From NCBI RefSeq assembly GCF_964204865.1, contig NC_135250.1:11470001-11534000 (forward strand): 64,000 nt of DNA, read 5' to 3'. Below the pieces are notes generated by a model that had not been told where the DNA came from, made no database searches, and was given only the letters and a program-made list of their open reading frames with translations. Shown here one piece after another: positions 36,100 to 53,663 of this stretch. Numbering within the stretch: the first letter of the stretch is position 1; the number at the start of each line of letters is the position of its first letter. Both the position numbers and the translations under genes were made by a program. Origin of the DNA: Styela clava (taxonomy: Eukaryota; Chordata; Ascidiacea; Stolidobranchia; Styelidae).

Positions 36100-38280
36100 A
36101 TTCATAATATTAAATAAACAATGTTCAAATTCTTCCTCGGCTTGTGTTATTTAACATCAATTAAGGTCAATCCAAGATGTCGCAGAAGGTCTAACAAAAC
36201 CAATGTGAGAATATATTGCCCGATTATATTTAGTTTTGATACATTAACGACAGTGCGAGATTTTATAAAAAAATAAAAATAATTCATCAAGAAATATTCC
36301 AATGGAGGATTGCTATATATTTTGTACTTCTTTGCAAATATTTTACACACTCTCTCCCCTTCTCATATATATACAAAAACTTAATATTTTAATTTTAGAA
36401 ACTCTCTAACGAAAGTACGAAATCTCTGATAACACTATATTGTAACAATTTAAACCTATATGCGAGGGCTGGTAATGGTTAACCGATTTTGATTGGTTCA
36501 CGGTTACGATTTTTTTACCGTCACCTGACATTGAAGGTACAAATCATCTTTATTCTCTAGAATTTTTTTGTTTAAATATGATTATAGTTCATCTCAAATT
36601 TATCCCCCGTGCCGTTTAATTCAAAAGCACCACAAATGGAAAAAATAAGTGAAGTACTGGTATTGCTTATTATAATTTGACAATGATAAGTTAAGAATCA
36701 GTTTTCGGTCAGAAAATATTGTTCACGAAATTATTGTAAGAGCGCATATTTCAAGTTAATCAGCAATTGCGCATTCTGCCACAGGAATATATTAGAATAT
36801 CGACATTTCGTAAAGTGTAGTGTTTATTTATAGTTCATATATTTCACATGGCAGCAGAGGCATTCCGATAGTCACTCGCGAGCGCATAAATTGATGGAAT
36901 CGATTGGGATCCTCCCGACAAAAGCATTGCTATTCTATTAAAAAGTCAAAATATTTCCAATTATAACACAAAATATAGAAAAATACGAATAATTTGTCAA
37001 CGAGTTCGCGGCCCACCATGAGATGCTTGGCGGCGGTTGAGAAACGCTGGTGTAGTCGACCCTAGCCAGTTCAGTAGACTATGACCATTATAATGCCGAA
37101 AAAAATCTTTCAAGTTAAAAACTTTTGGGTTGGTTTCATTGTTCATTAAATATTCTTTTTGTGCTGAATGGCTGCCAAGTTGAGCAACCGGTGGGGGTAA
37201 AGGCTGACATAAATATTTCAGATATATAGGCTATTTTAGACATGAACTATTTCGTTGAGCGCGATTATACACCTGAGTTCCGTTGGTTCAAGTGACCTCG
37301 ATATGGCGGGTGAATATGTTTCTGGTGATTCCAAGACTGTGTGTTCCAAGTTGCAGCAGAGTTTGGGAATTGAAATTGTCCCCTCTTGGTGTAGAAAAAT
37401 GTTTGTTTTTTTAACGTGATCGACGATTGCGAGTAATGATGTTGAGGCTGGCTGGACTTTTGTAACAGGTTTTTGGATATGGGATTGAATGTGTTGACTT
37501 TAGTGGTGGAGCCCTGTAATGTTAGAATCCCATTGTGGGTGGTCAATATGAGCCGGTAACCGGTTCGAAGCGCGAGCTCTGAGGGGAGGAGTAAATCCAA
37601 GAGGGTGCGTTTTCTCTAAGTGCTGAGATGACGAGCGGGTCTATCTAGATCCATTTGTGACAACTTTGATTTCCCTTTACTTATTCTACCATGTTAGAAT
37701 TTGGGCAAATATTCCCCTAGTTCAGGGGTGTCAAACTCGCGACTCGCATGCGGCCCCAGAGAACTTCCAATGCGATACTCGAACGCCTAACAATAATTGT
37801 AATATGTTGTAAGTTTTTTTTATCTAAACGTAATACATTTTTCAAACCCTTTAAATTGAGATTGTTTATTCACACAGAAAACGACAATTTACTGAAAGTA
37901 GTTTTGAAAAATTGAAAACATTTTGTTTTCAATTTGACCCAATTATGGATACACCTCAAGCTAGCAGAAGGAATACTTGAAAAACTTCATGGATTAAATG
38001 AAACCCAAAGTACATGAAGGAAGGGGCATTTTTGTATAAAAAGGGGAGTTGCAATATTTCTGCATTTCTCACAATTCTAAAGCACATTGTTTAATTTGTC
38101 ACTTTCCATCAGTACAATGAAAGAATACAATATAAGTAGACATTATCAGAATAAGCTCAGCAGTCAATATGACAAATTTAAAGATCAAATTCGAACAGAA
38201 CTTTTTTATGTGTTTGTATATTATTATAGTTATACAACTATCTTACTAAAAATCAATATCAAGCATACCTTAAGCGGTCC
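36100..38280. other. Intergenic, no recognised gene
   Basis: Holds fragments of hAT-like elements (an end at 37015-37065, GTTGAGAAACGCTGGTGTA; another at 37722, CAGGGGTGTCAAACTC) and a minus-strand open frame at 37265-37600 without recognisable domains. Confidence 0.45.
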
Positions 38281-38412
38281 TATGTCACGTATTGGTAGGA
38301 AATGTGGTGCGACTCCTGTCGCACAACTATCATTATTAGTATATTTATTTCCTGTACCAATTTTTTGTGCATTTGTTTTTTTTTGTGACGACGAATAAAT
38401 GATTGATTGTCA
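38280..38412 (+). mobile_element. Possible LINE 3' tail upstream of Ly6 locus B/C
   Basis: Ends GACGAATAAATGATTGATTG exactly where similarity to the gene A locus begins (TCATCA...ACGAATGCAATTTTAG). Similar GATT tail to 34408-34427. Confidence 0.4.
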
Positions 38413-38772
38413 TCACAATACGAATGCAATTTTAGTATATATATAACTAGTTAATTCAAGTTCATCTATGAAAAATTTACACGGATGACACAAAGGGTGT
38501 GTTTTGAGTATTATATTTTAAATCACTAATCTAGAAGAAATAACTCGTGTCAATGATTCACTTTTTTGGAAAGAACCGTATTCATGTTAAGGTGTAGAAT
38601 TATATCTGTTATAAAAGCAAAAATAAAAAATTTGCCCCGAAGGTAAATGATATCGTTTCATTTCGGCGTCGCAATTTAATAGATAGTTGAGTTGGAGTAT
38701 CAGAAATATCATAGCATTTGTAAGGCAAGTCGGTAAAGAATTATAGTCATTAGACCAACGAAAAGGACCAAA

Positions 38773-40091
38773 ATGAGGCAATTACTTTTGTTGGCGTTCT
38801 TTATCCCGGCAGGTACGTATTTGTAGCTAATTTTAAACAAAATTAGAATTTTTCATACCACGTTTACTAAAAAAAAACTATACTGAATCGTATCAGTGTT
38901 TTGAATATGGAACTTTCATACTGGTAAGTTGGCGAGGCCCGTTTATTTGTAGGAAGAAATGAAACAAATTTCGATGAATGATATTTTTGTACGTCTTGAG
39001 AAGTTAAATGAAATCCAATTCGTCTTTATGCAATTTTATTTCAAAGAAACATTCGGCCGTAGGTCTGCCTACGCAAAGCATCATCCTAAACATCTCTTGA
39101 TGGAACAATTGCAGAATAGGTATAAATCACCAGTATTCCAGTATGTATGTAACCATAAAAGCAATTGTTTATCAAAGCTAAGTTCACCATCCTAGACTAA
39201 GAATCGTTGTTTTTACTTGTGAATTATAACCGAAAATGATACTTTTAGCTATTGGCCTGAAGTGTTACATTTGTGGGATAGGGGATGATCCTAAATGCTC
39301 GGACAGTCAAGATCCAGAACTACGGACTTGTAATAAGGGGGACAATGCTTGCTTTTACACGAAGCAAAAAACAGGTGAAATAAGTTAAATTATGTATAAG
39401 CAAGGCCTATTTAGTTCAAATTTAACGATGTACTCTATATGAATTAAATTTTTCTTTCACTTTAAACAAAATCGGAATCTTAATTATTAGAGCGCGCTGA
39501 AAGCGTCCAATACATAAAGTAAAAACGAGTGTCTGTAGAATATCTAAACGAATTTTGAATACTTCTTGTCTGTGTTTTTTTGCTTCGTTGACGCATAATC
39601 AAACACTATTCTTGAATAAATATGGCAACATTTTCCCTACTCATCTTGTAGATAACGTAATCACATCACGGGGATGCGCCGATGCCAAAACTACTACTCA
39701 AGGTACCTGTTTTGAATTTAATGGCGTCCAGATCTGCACAACTGTATGCAATACAGGTGAGATATTTGCATTCACTATCCATCATACTACAAATTTTTCA
39801 CTTTTTTACATGAGAGATAATTGCATAAGAATCAAATTTGACGTTTTATGTCTACATGCGAACTAATTATCACAAATGACCCATACCAGTGATACCACCA
39901 TGTATTAATAAGGATTTTATTACATTTTAGATGGCTGTAATCATGGATCTACACTAAAGAGCGAGAAATGTAAGGTGGTGTGTATACACGCACAACTATA
40001 TTGCATTTGTAGACTTTATTCACATTCGAAACAGAACACATTCCAGATAGATAAACTTAAAACAGTTAATGCACACAGTACCAACTCATAA
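38773..40091 (+). CDS. Ly6/uPAR three-finger protein, cassette B (shared exon 1)
   Basis: Exons 38773-38812, 39249-39374, 39652-39756, 39931-40091: 432 bp, 143 residues, all introns phase 1. Signal peptide MRQLLLLAFFIPA; LU domain with the same ten-cysteine pattern as gene A (KCYICGIGDD, KCSD, RTCNKG, ACFY, RGCADA, TCFEF, ICTTVCNTDGCN). After STLKS exon 4 runs into unrelated sequence and encodes a hydrophilic tail with four extra cysteines (KCKVVC, YCIC) in place of the hydrophobic GPI signal. If expressed it should be secreted, not membrane-anchored. Confidence 0.7.
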
Positions 40092-40950
40092 CAGCTAATG
40101 TGACACAGTACACGTGATAAGTACAGAACTTAGAAGTCACCTTCAGACATGAACGGACACTGGTCAAAAGTCACTATATTACACCATCCTAGACTAAGAA
40201 TCGTTGTTTTTACTTGTGAATTATAACCGAAAATGATACTTTTAGCTATTGGCCTGAAGTGTTACATTTGTGGGATAGGGGATGATCCTAAATGCTCGGA
40301 CAGTCAAGATCCAGAACTACGGACTTGCAATAAGGGGGACAATGCTTGCTTTTACACGAAGCAAAAAACAGGTGAAATAAGTTAAATTATGTATAAGCAA
40401 GGCCTATTTAGTTCAAATTTAACGATGTACTCTATATGAATTAAATTTTTCTTTCACTTTAAACAAAATCGGATTTTTAATTATTAGAGCGCGCTGAAAG
40501 CGTCCAATACATAAAGTAAAAACGAGTGTCTGTAGAATATCTAAACGAATTTTGAATACTTCTTGTCTGTGTTTTTTTGCTTCGTTGACGCATAATCAAA
40601 CACTATTCTTGAATAAATATGGCAACATTTTACCTACTCATCTTGTAGATAACGTTATCACATCACGGGGATGCGCCGATGCCAAAACTACTACTCAAGG
40701 TACCTGTTTTGAATTCAAGGGCGTCCAGATCTGCACAACTGTATGCAATACAGGTGAGATATTTGCATTCACTATCCATCATACTACAAATTTTTCACTT
40801 TTTTACATGAGAGATAATTGCGTAAGAATCAAATTTGACGTTTTATGTCTACATGCGAATTAATTATCACAAATGACCCATACCACCATGTATTAATAAG
40901 GATTTTATTACATTTTAGATGGCTGTAATCATGGATCTACACTAAAGAGC
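39185..40950 (+). repeat. Recent tandem duplication of Ly6 exons 2-4
   Basis: 39185-39962 and 40182-40950 are nearly identical, including introns. The main difference is a 9-bp gap (AGTGATACC present only in the first copy). They are separated by about 220 bp of unique DNA. The copy breaks inside exon 4, after the codons for STLKS. Confidence 0.95.
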
Positions 40951-41013
40951 AATATGGTGTTCTATATGTTTATGATTGCATTGTCAATTTTGCTTCATCA
41001 AATTCTAGTGTAG
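40246..41013 (+). CDS. Ly6/uPAR cassette C (exons 2-4, GPI-type tail)
   Basis: Exons 40246-40371, 40649-40753, 40919-41013. There is no signal-peptide exon of its own, but phase-1 splicing from the exon at 38773-38812 gives 366 bp and 121 residues. The protein differs from cassette B by one residue in the domain (EFKG instead of EFNG) and ends with a hydrophobic segment (FYMFMIALSILLHQILV) of the kind that directs GPI attachment. This is likely the ancestral 3' end of the gene, with B the inserted copy. Confidence 0.75.
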
Positions 41014-41278
41014 ATTATATTTCTATTGCCAATAGAATCAAGCTGAAATGATTATCATAATTAGTGTTGTTTATTTACGTCGTGTTGAGATACTTATTGA
41101 GTTTTCCTTTGATTTCGATATAATATTCAACCATTGATACGAAAACAATGACGGCATGCTGAAGATATTTTAAAGTTTGGTGTTTTGCGCTACTATTTGT
41201 TGAAATTAGTCATAATACAATATCGTTTAAAAATATATCATTATAGCTTGTTTATCAATTGTTCAACGAACTTAGCAT

Positions 41279-41284
41279 AATAAA
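41279..41284 (+). promoter_or_regulatory. Poly(A) signal, Ly6 locus B/C
   Basis: AATAAA followed by AGTACAGCAA, conserved with the signal after gene A. Confidence 0.55.
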
Positions 41285-41289
41285 AGTAC

Positions 41290-43725
41290 AGCAATCGAAA
41301 CCTGTGTCTCGAATTTTCGATATTTAGCTCCAGGGAATATATAATTTGTTCAGAGTACGGTATTATAGATTGTCGTGATGTGTTCATTTTTTTGTATTTT
41401 ACCTCGAATGGCAGTACGAGATGTTCATATTTCTTTATAAGGTAAAATTAATTAAAAAATATCCTAACGAAAGATTGCTGTACATTTTGCACTTGAATGA
41501 AAATTTTTTTTATACATTTATTCACAATTTTTCACGTTAAGTTATTAATTGCACAAACTCTCAACCAAAATTTAAAAAGTCTGAGAAGACTATGATATCA
41601 AACGACAATGTTTAAACCAGAAAGCGATATTTTAAATCGAGTCCCGTTAAATATTTCCTGGTGTCGACTCAAGTTGTATATGACTGTAAATCTTAATAAT
41701 CCAAATTCTTGTATTCAATCATCTTTAAGAAATACATTGTTTAGAATAGATATATTCAACTGGCACCAGACTTTAACTTTCAACTTCGGCTGCTGGAAAA
41801 CAGCTTACACACACAAAATAAATTGAAACTGCCTGGTTGCTCAAACGGCAGTGACTAATTTAACCTGGTTTGAGTGCAAAAGTATTTCCGTTTCAAGACT
41901 AAAAGATTATGTAGTGTTTGTTAGTAAAACGATGACGTTTTTACGAAAGACCAACCCAAGTTGGACGATACTACACAATAATTATGTATTCAGAAGTAGA
42001 GTAGAGAACACGATGTACACACACATCTGCTTGTTAAGAAGATACTGTATGCATAAAATAGACAATTACAAAATAAATGAATGGCTTTTAAAAAGATTTG
42101 TACGTTACATTCATAAACATATAATTTCAATACAATTCACAATCATGGCTATCTATCCACCAGTATAGGCTGCACAGTATAAGTAATCGCACGGATCCCG
42201 TTTATCACGACTCCATCAATATTGCTTCTAAAAACACGTCCTTGTATATATAAAAAAAATATGAGTTAAATTGTATTAACTTGTATTATAACGGCATCGG
42301 TGTGCTCGTCCAATACAAACTTTTCGAATGAGTTTCGAACAAATATTTTCCGCACATCTGTGAATTATTTTTGATGATGACTTTTTAATATATATATATA
42401 GGCGTTGAATATTTGCGTAGTTACGCGCAGTTCCTTTGTTGTTAGTTCAAAATAGGTACACACTTTATCATGCTTGAATTAATTATGAGTCACAAGCCAA
42501 CGCATTTGCTTTTATGGCCCATGCATGGGATCCTAATATGATCAGAAAGTACCGATGGTAGTGATACTGCGTAAGACGGCGATGTTGAATTGAATGTATG
42601 TTTGTTTTTCGATGCTAAAAGCCAATATTAGCCTCCGTTGGTTAAAATTTAACTCAATTTCAGGAATGAAAATTGCTTCACTATCCACAATGGAAAAGTA
42701 CGCTGCATATTAGGGCTCGTGTTAACTAATTGTAAGGGTTTCAGCTATATTGATTGCGTTGTCTTTATACGGTACTCGGAGAATCGTAATGAGGGATAGT
42801 GGTTGGGTATAGACTAAATGTTTAATTTAGTCAAACTTTCTAAATTATGCTGAAAGCGTTAAAGCTGTCGTGACAATGACTAAGATATACTTTTCGTTTA
42901 CCGAAATTTACGACAGGAAATTATGCAAAGGAAATCAGATTTTTGAAAGAATTCAGCACGTTTATTTTAATCAAATACAGCAAAAAAATGCTTTACAAAA
43001 TGAAGATGTTTGATGATTGACAGTGAAGTTACCTTCATCAAAATTTAGCTGTAGTCTATAGCTCTTGCTTAATAGTGGGAGAGAAATTATTATTAAGTGG
43101 CAGTGTGGACATATCTTTTCACATTCTATAGTCTCCACTACACAAAAATCACAATCACTTATAATGTAGCGTACAATTTGAAGAAGAGATGCTTTTCAAA
43201 GCTATCCAAATGGAGTAGTTACACGTTTTTCATTACAGTACAGCTTGCTCGGCATCACTATTAGAGAATGCAGCAATTCTAATCTTGATTTGGCTACCGA
43301 CGACGATTTGATCCCAGTCATAGATCATTCTATGGATTTGTGATTTATCTCACATTTTTTCGTCAAAATATCCTTTTGTGTGACGTCTGTCCAGAATACC
43401 TGAAATTAACGCGACTCCTCAAGTCTCTGATGGATGGTAGCCTATAATATAACATGGCTTGGACACGATGATCCAAGCTGACGAATTCGAGTTCGACTTG
43501 AACTCGAAATCAAGTCAATTGCTTTTTATGAGAAACTCAAATTTTACTGGGTCATTGATGACCATGTCAGTGAAGAAATGAATGTTGTTTAAATTCTACA
43601 TCTCACTTATTGTCGTTCCAAAATCTTTTCACAAATATTCGACAGAAATAGGTCAATGGTCCTGTTAGAACTTGAATCAACTTTTAACAGATTATATTAA
43701 ATAAATTAGAGTGCTATTAGTCATT
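41290..43725. other. Intergenic, no recognised gene
   Basis: AT-rich sequence with short open frames and a TA run near 42391. The right part holds GAGTTCGA-type repeats (43480-43510). The last few hundred bases must contain the collectrin promoter; no specific site is identified. Confidence 0.45.
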
Positions 43726-48621
<4,896 letters not shown>

Positions 48622-51600
48622 ACGATCCTTCTGTACATTTTTATTTCTCGAATATCCAGGGATCTGTATGCGAATATATCAGTTACCGGAATGTTTTCGA
48701 ACAATTGCAGTAATTTACGTAGAGATAATCACCCACCTTCATTGAATACTAGCAGTATCAATGTCGTCTTGGTTTATTCGACCAATAATTGTACTAATAC
48801 TACCAAATAGGACCGCACAAAATCAAACCGATATTGACATCAAGTTAATTTTATTTTTGAAGCTGAATATAGATTGTTTAATTCTTACCTTTTTTTCACT
48901 CATTTATAAACTAACATGTTTTGTTAATACACGAATCAGAAAATGACAAATATAGAGAATATACATAGAATATATGTACGGTATTTATAGTTGCGAAACA
49001 TTTTATATGCGATGGAAGCAAGTACATTTATTCGGAGCTCAACCAAATTCCATTTGAATTCCTTGTTAATCCTAATTTATTGGCTCGCCATACCTTTTTG
49101 TATCTGATGTTGTTTACTTAAATATCGATATTTTTCTAATTCTTCAAACTACATTAAATGATTCGCTCACTCTTGATTACATATTTGTGGAGGTAGAATT
49201 AAGAATAAGGAGAGCAGCATTCAAAATTCTGAAATAAATTCGTTCGTCATGGCGCGACTTAGCAAAGACCTGAAGTTAGAAGAGAATCGAATCTAGTCAG
49301 AAGAATTAGTTTTGTCCCAGTTTCTATTCCTAGACTCTACTAGACCATCGAAGGAGTATTGTTTTTTGAACCAGGGACCAAAAATTTTGCCCACCTAGTC
49401 TGGCGGGCCATGCAAATGTGACGTGAAAAGTTACATTTCATGAACGATATTTACATTGTTACAAAGCAAAGGTGGAAAACAATAACCCTCGTGCCAAAAC
49501 TAAATTCATACGCAATCTCAACAAATTCCTCGAGCTATTTTTAGTTAAAACATAAAAATTTGGTTTCAGTTTGGCTGTGGCAGTATCAGGCGGGCCAGAT
49601 TGAATTACCAAACGGGCCGGATTTGGCACGCGGGCCGTACTTTGCCCATGTCTGCTCTAGACTGTAGTATAAGGAGGCGTCGCCGTTCGCCATAGGTTTG
49701 AAGCAGCATGGTTTTTTTCCTCTTTCTCGTGATAGATATGATAAACTCTCTCGTTTATTACAACAAATTCGTTTTTTCAGGATTTTATTTACCACCCGCA
49801 TAATAAGGCTTTTAAACACGAAGCAAAAGATAGATGAAAAAAAGAGATATATTATTCACAATCATGTTAATAAAAAAATCGACAATTGTTATTTGCATCA
49901 CATAAAATAAAAATGTATTGTTTACAAAATGCTCCATGTGGGTTCATAAGATAAATTATGAAAAATATCGAGGGTTGGGTATGGAAAGCTTCAGACACAA
50001 GGTATATTTGTTTAGGGCAGAGAAAGTATATTATCTACTATGAAGTTATAAACATATTATTCCAATTTATGCGACTGCTAATGGAGAATGCAAACAGAAG
50101 CTAATAATTGTTTTTTTCAAAACCTTGGGCTTTTGATATTGATGAATCTAAAAAAATTGGAATATGCAAAAATTTCCTGCAGATTTTAACATGGAATTAC
50201 CGGTAACCAGCACAAATAAGAAGGATCGAAGTATTCAATAGAAAAAATCACTCAAAATAAGTTTTTCAATAAATTTTAAGTGTGTTGAGCCGAGGAATAT
50301 TGTATGGTACCGAAACAATGGTAAGTCAAGGAAGGCCTGAAAGATGATTTATAAAGAAATTCCCTTAGCAGATACCTATATTTATTGTAGAATACCGCTG
50401 AATATTTCTAATCAAAAACAAAAATGTGCTTCAAAAACTTAAAAAGTATCATGGTTTTATCATTTTAAAGTCACTTTGTGACAAGAGTTGCATAATGTCT
50501 ATGATATTAACAATAGAAAATGAATTACCGGTATTATCAATGTTAATGAATTTTATGTACCAATCTTCGATGAGGGCATAACACAAACAACTGTGGACCA
50601 ATAAAGGATCCCTGTATAACAGTAAAACTTTTGTATTGAAACACAGTCGATAATAGAATATTGAGAAATATAAATCATCTGTATCTTGATATGTTAACGA
50701 AATGTTGTTAGATCAAAAAAAACGGCTATAAAGAATTACACCATGGGTCACAGAAATGGCCAGCTGTGTTAAACAATTATACACAATTTCAGAAGTTCAG
50801 GAGGCGCTTTAAAGTATATATACAAAATAAAAAATGGCCGACTTACACTAGAAATATCTGCTATAGAAAAACCCAATTATAACCGATAATTACTGATAAA
50901 TATTCTGATCTGAAGAACTACATGGTTGACAATCCTGAAATCTGTTACATTTCATTGTCTCTGGCAGTTCTCAATTTTACTAACATAAAGCATTACCAAG
51001 CACGTATTTTCAACCCAACTGGAATAGTAAATTGCATATGATTGTGAAAAACCAAGTTGAAAAGTTTGTAGGCAACGTTCCCCTGTTACGACTAAAAATA
51101 AAACAAATATGCCCAATAAAAAAAGAACAGATGTTCCAAAATAATAACTTTTGGTGTGAAAATGTCTGAGAAGAAAATCTATGTCATATATTTATATACA
51201 TAAAAAAAAATTTTGTACATTTCGCAAAAAAAAATTTTTTTGATAGTGACGGATAAAATTTTACATTGTTAAAATTGTCAAAGCAAAAACATGCAGCAAG
51301 AAAGTGCAACTGGCTTTACATACATAGAAGAACATTATTACTAATGATAATCATTGGAAAACCAAAATTAATGAAAATAAAATTGGAGGTTCGAACCTAG
51401 TTTACAAAAAATTTTGCGTACCTTTCCTATCCTTCTTGTGATGAACAAAATATTAAATAAGCCAATAAGACATACCCCATCTATGAGCCATACTCGATAA
51501 ACATACAAGCCTGATAAAAGGCAACAGTTGTAAGCTATGATTTTCGAAAGTCAAATCAAGTTTGATACACAGATAACCAGATGTTGTATGAAGATTTGAG

Positions 51601-52323
51601 TTTTGAAGCAGAGCAAATATGTAAATATATATTTATATATATATATCTCATTCTGTACAAAACCAGAAATTTTCTATGACATTGCATGTTGCGCTGTAAA
51701 AAAAAATTAATGTATTTCAAAAATTATACACTCAATATTAGGTATCAGAGAAGCCTGCATTCTATTGTGCCCCGTGTTAAGTACCATATTATATAGGCAA
51801 GTAATTATGAAAAAGTCCTAACACGAACATTTATTGGGATTTATTTATTGGCACCTTACAAAAAGTCAACACTTGAGACCCCCTTTTCTTCTATGAAAAT
51901 ACCTAGCTTTGCTTTTAACATGTTTTAATCACTTATTTTATGCGCCTTGTTTAATAATAAAATAAGAGCGACAAGCAAAAGAATATATGCATTACAGTCA
52001 AGAACAAATCACAATAAATTCACTTTAAATGCAGTCATGGTATCTTGTAAAGGTCTTTACTCGTGGCCCCCACAGAACAGTCCCTCGGCCTTGTAGGGGG
52101 GCTGAGGGCCTATCTGGTTTAGGATGTACAAGAAAGTTCTATTTTGAAAATTGTGATGTAAGATAGATATCATTATGATCGTGATTATTTTTGATACCGA
52201 TATACAGGGACATCACTGAAAAAGGGTCTTGATTATATAAAATTGTGTTATTATATTTCATTTTTTCATTCCACCCTAATATGATGAAAATAATTCAACT
52301 TCTGTACATCCACTTACATCATA
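48622..52323. other. Convergent intergenic region between collectrin and SORL1
   Basis: Holds both 3' UTRs: candidate AATAAA for collectrin at 49233-49238, and candidate minus-strand AATAAA signals for SORL1 at about 51840-51849. Also a hAT-type MITE (49371-49656) and a TA-rich run near 51627. No other gene seen. Confidence 0.5.
49371..49656. mobile_element. hAT-type MITE (copy 2)
   Basis: Same family as 45606-45835; right end GGGCCGTACTTTGCCCATGT is better preserved. Target duplication not resolved. Confidence 0.7.
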
Positions 52324-53663
52324 TCAAGCAACAATTAAAGGTTCATCATCTGCGAATCCAGTTATGAGAGGAGTTTCTGCATCATCATCGTCATCAAGAG
52401 CGAGACCAGTGTCTGCGTCATCACCATTTGAAACAAATATAGCTTCCCCTGATTGTGGATCGTAGTGTGACGCCACGAAACCTCTGTATGCGTCCGATAA
52501 CCGCTTCTTTCGAATTTGCTGTAAAATTAGATTAGAAAATTTTTCTATCCTTCACTGTATGCAATCTGATTGGATATTACACTGTTTTAATGTAACAAAC
52601 TCGGTGTTTCTTGACAAGGGAGAAATTTTATTGTTTTAGGGAATGAAATTTTTAACTTGTAATTGCTTGCAGTACTACACGCATACACACAATGTACACG
52701 CATTATGATTTATGAACTATTCAAACTTTACAAAACCTGAGTACGAGTTGCGCATGTCGCTAGCTAATGATGTATTATAGATTGTACAGCTTATCGAAAC
52801 AGAGTTTATATTCATGGTGTGGAGGAATGGAGAGTATGTAAACACCCAAAGAGGAACATATCAAAAAAATGTTGGGAACTACTGGTCTGGCTATTCACTA
52901 TTCACACAAGGACAACCGATATTTCTATATATATTACTTCTTTGAGGATGGAGACACAAACATGAAAATACAAATCAACAAACCAAACAGGTAGACACCT
53001 GTCAATTTGTCATGTATCTGCATGTAATGAATTTCCTCTGAATTTCAAATATTGTTTTAATACTAATATATTTCAAACATTGTTTCTATGTTTTCTAACA
53101 TTTCACTGTGGAAATGCTATTTTAGGACATGGTTTTGCTCTAAGGGAATAACTCAAGAGTTGTATAAAGATATATAGTTGTATGAATATCTAATATCGTT
53201 TAAAGATAAAATGTATTCGTGTATTTTCTAGATGAGCTTTGTTTCTGGTTTTCAAACAGTCCAAATTTGGAAGACTGCTGGATTAATCAGATATTAAATC
53301 TTCATGTAAATTGAAATTATTTTGCACTCCTCTGGATAAAGATATCTCACAAATGGTTTGAAATATCATGAACTGACGAGCATTAAATAACCATTGATAA
53401 TTTCCCCAGATTCAGTATAGAAAATTTGCTTCCATACTTTGTTTAGCTTATAACTTACCAGGTATACAATAATACCAATGAGAATCAAAACAAGAACGAT
53501 GATCGGTGCAGCGACAGCAACTATATTCGTTGTTGTGAGTGGGAAAGAAGATGACGGAGCCGTATCAACGATAATATGTCTGCTACCATCAACAAACAAA
53601 TCATAGTGGGAGAATCCGCATTCATGTATTGAATCACAGCTGCCACGTAAGAAAATTCTATAC
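52324..53663 (-). CDS. SORL1: SORL1 membrane helix and cytoplasmic tail
   Basis: Exon 53663-53459 ends the last Fn3 and encodes the helix (NIVAVAAPIIVLVLILIGII). Exon 52518-52324 is the tail. FVASHY occupies the place of the FANSHY retromer (VPS26) motif, followed by GEAIFVSNGDD, an acidic run DDDDDAE, then LITGFADDEPLIVA, matching vertebrate MITGFSDDVPMVIA, whose last part binds GGA adaptors. Retromer, AP-1 and GGA sorting signals therefore all appear conserved. Confidence 0.93.

Noticed and set aside
37265..37600. 111-codon minus-strand open frame
   Set aside because: No recognisable domain, no convincing splice partners, and flanked by transposon fragments; kept as unknown intergenic sequence.
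38773..41013. Single Ly6 protein with two LU domains (cassettes B and C spliced together)
   Set aside because: Joining B exon 3 to C exon 2 keeps phase but drops the closing DGCN of the first domain, leaving an unpaired fold. Alternative use of cassettes is more plausible.
53366..53599. Separate small membrane protein gene on the minus strand
   Set aside because: It is the last Fn3 and membrane-helix exon of SORL1 read past its donor.
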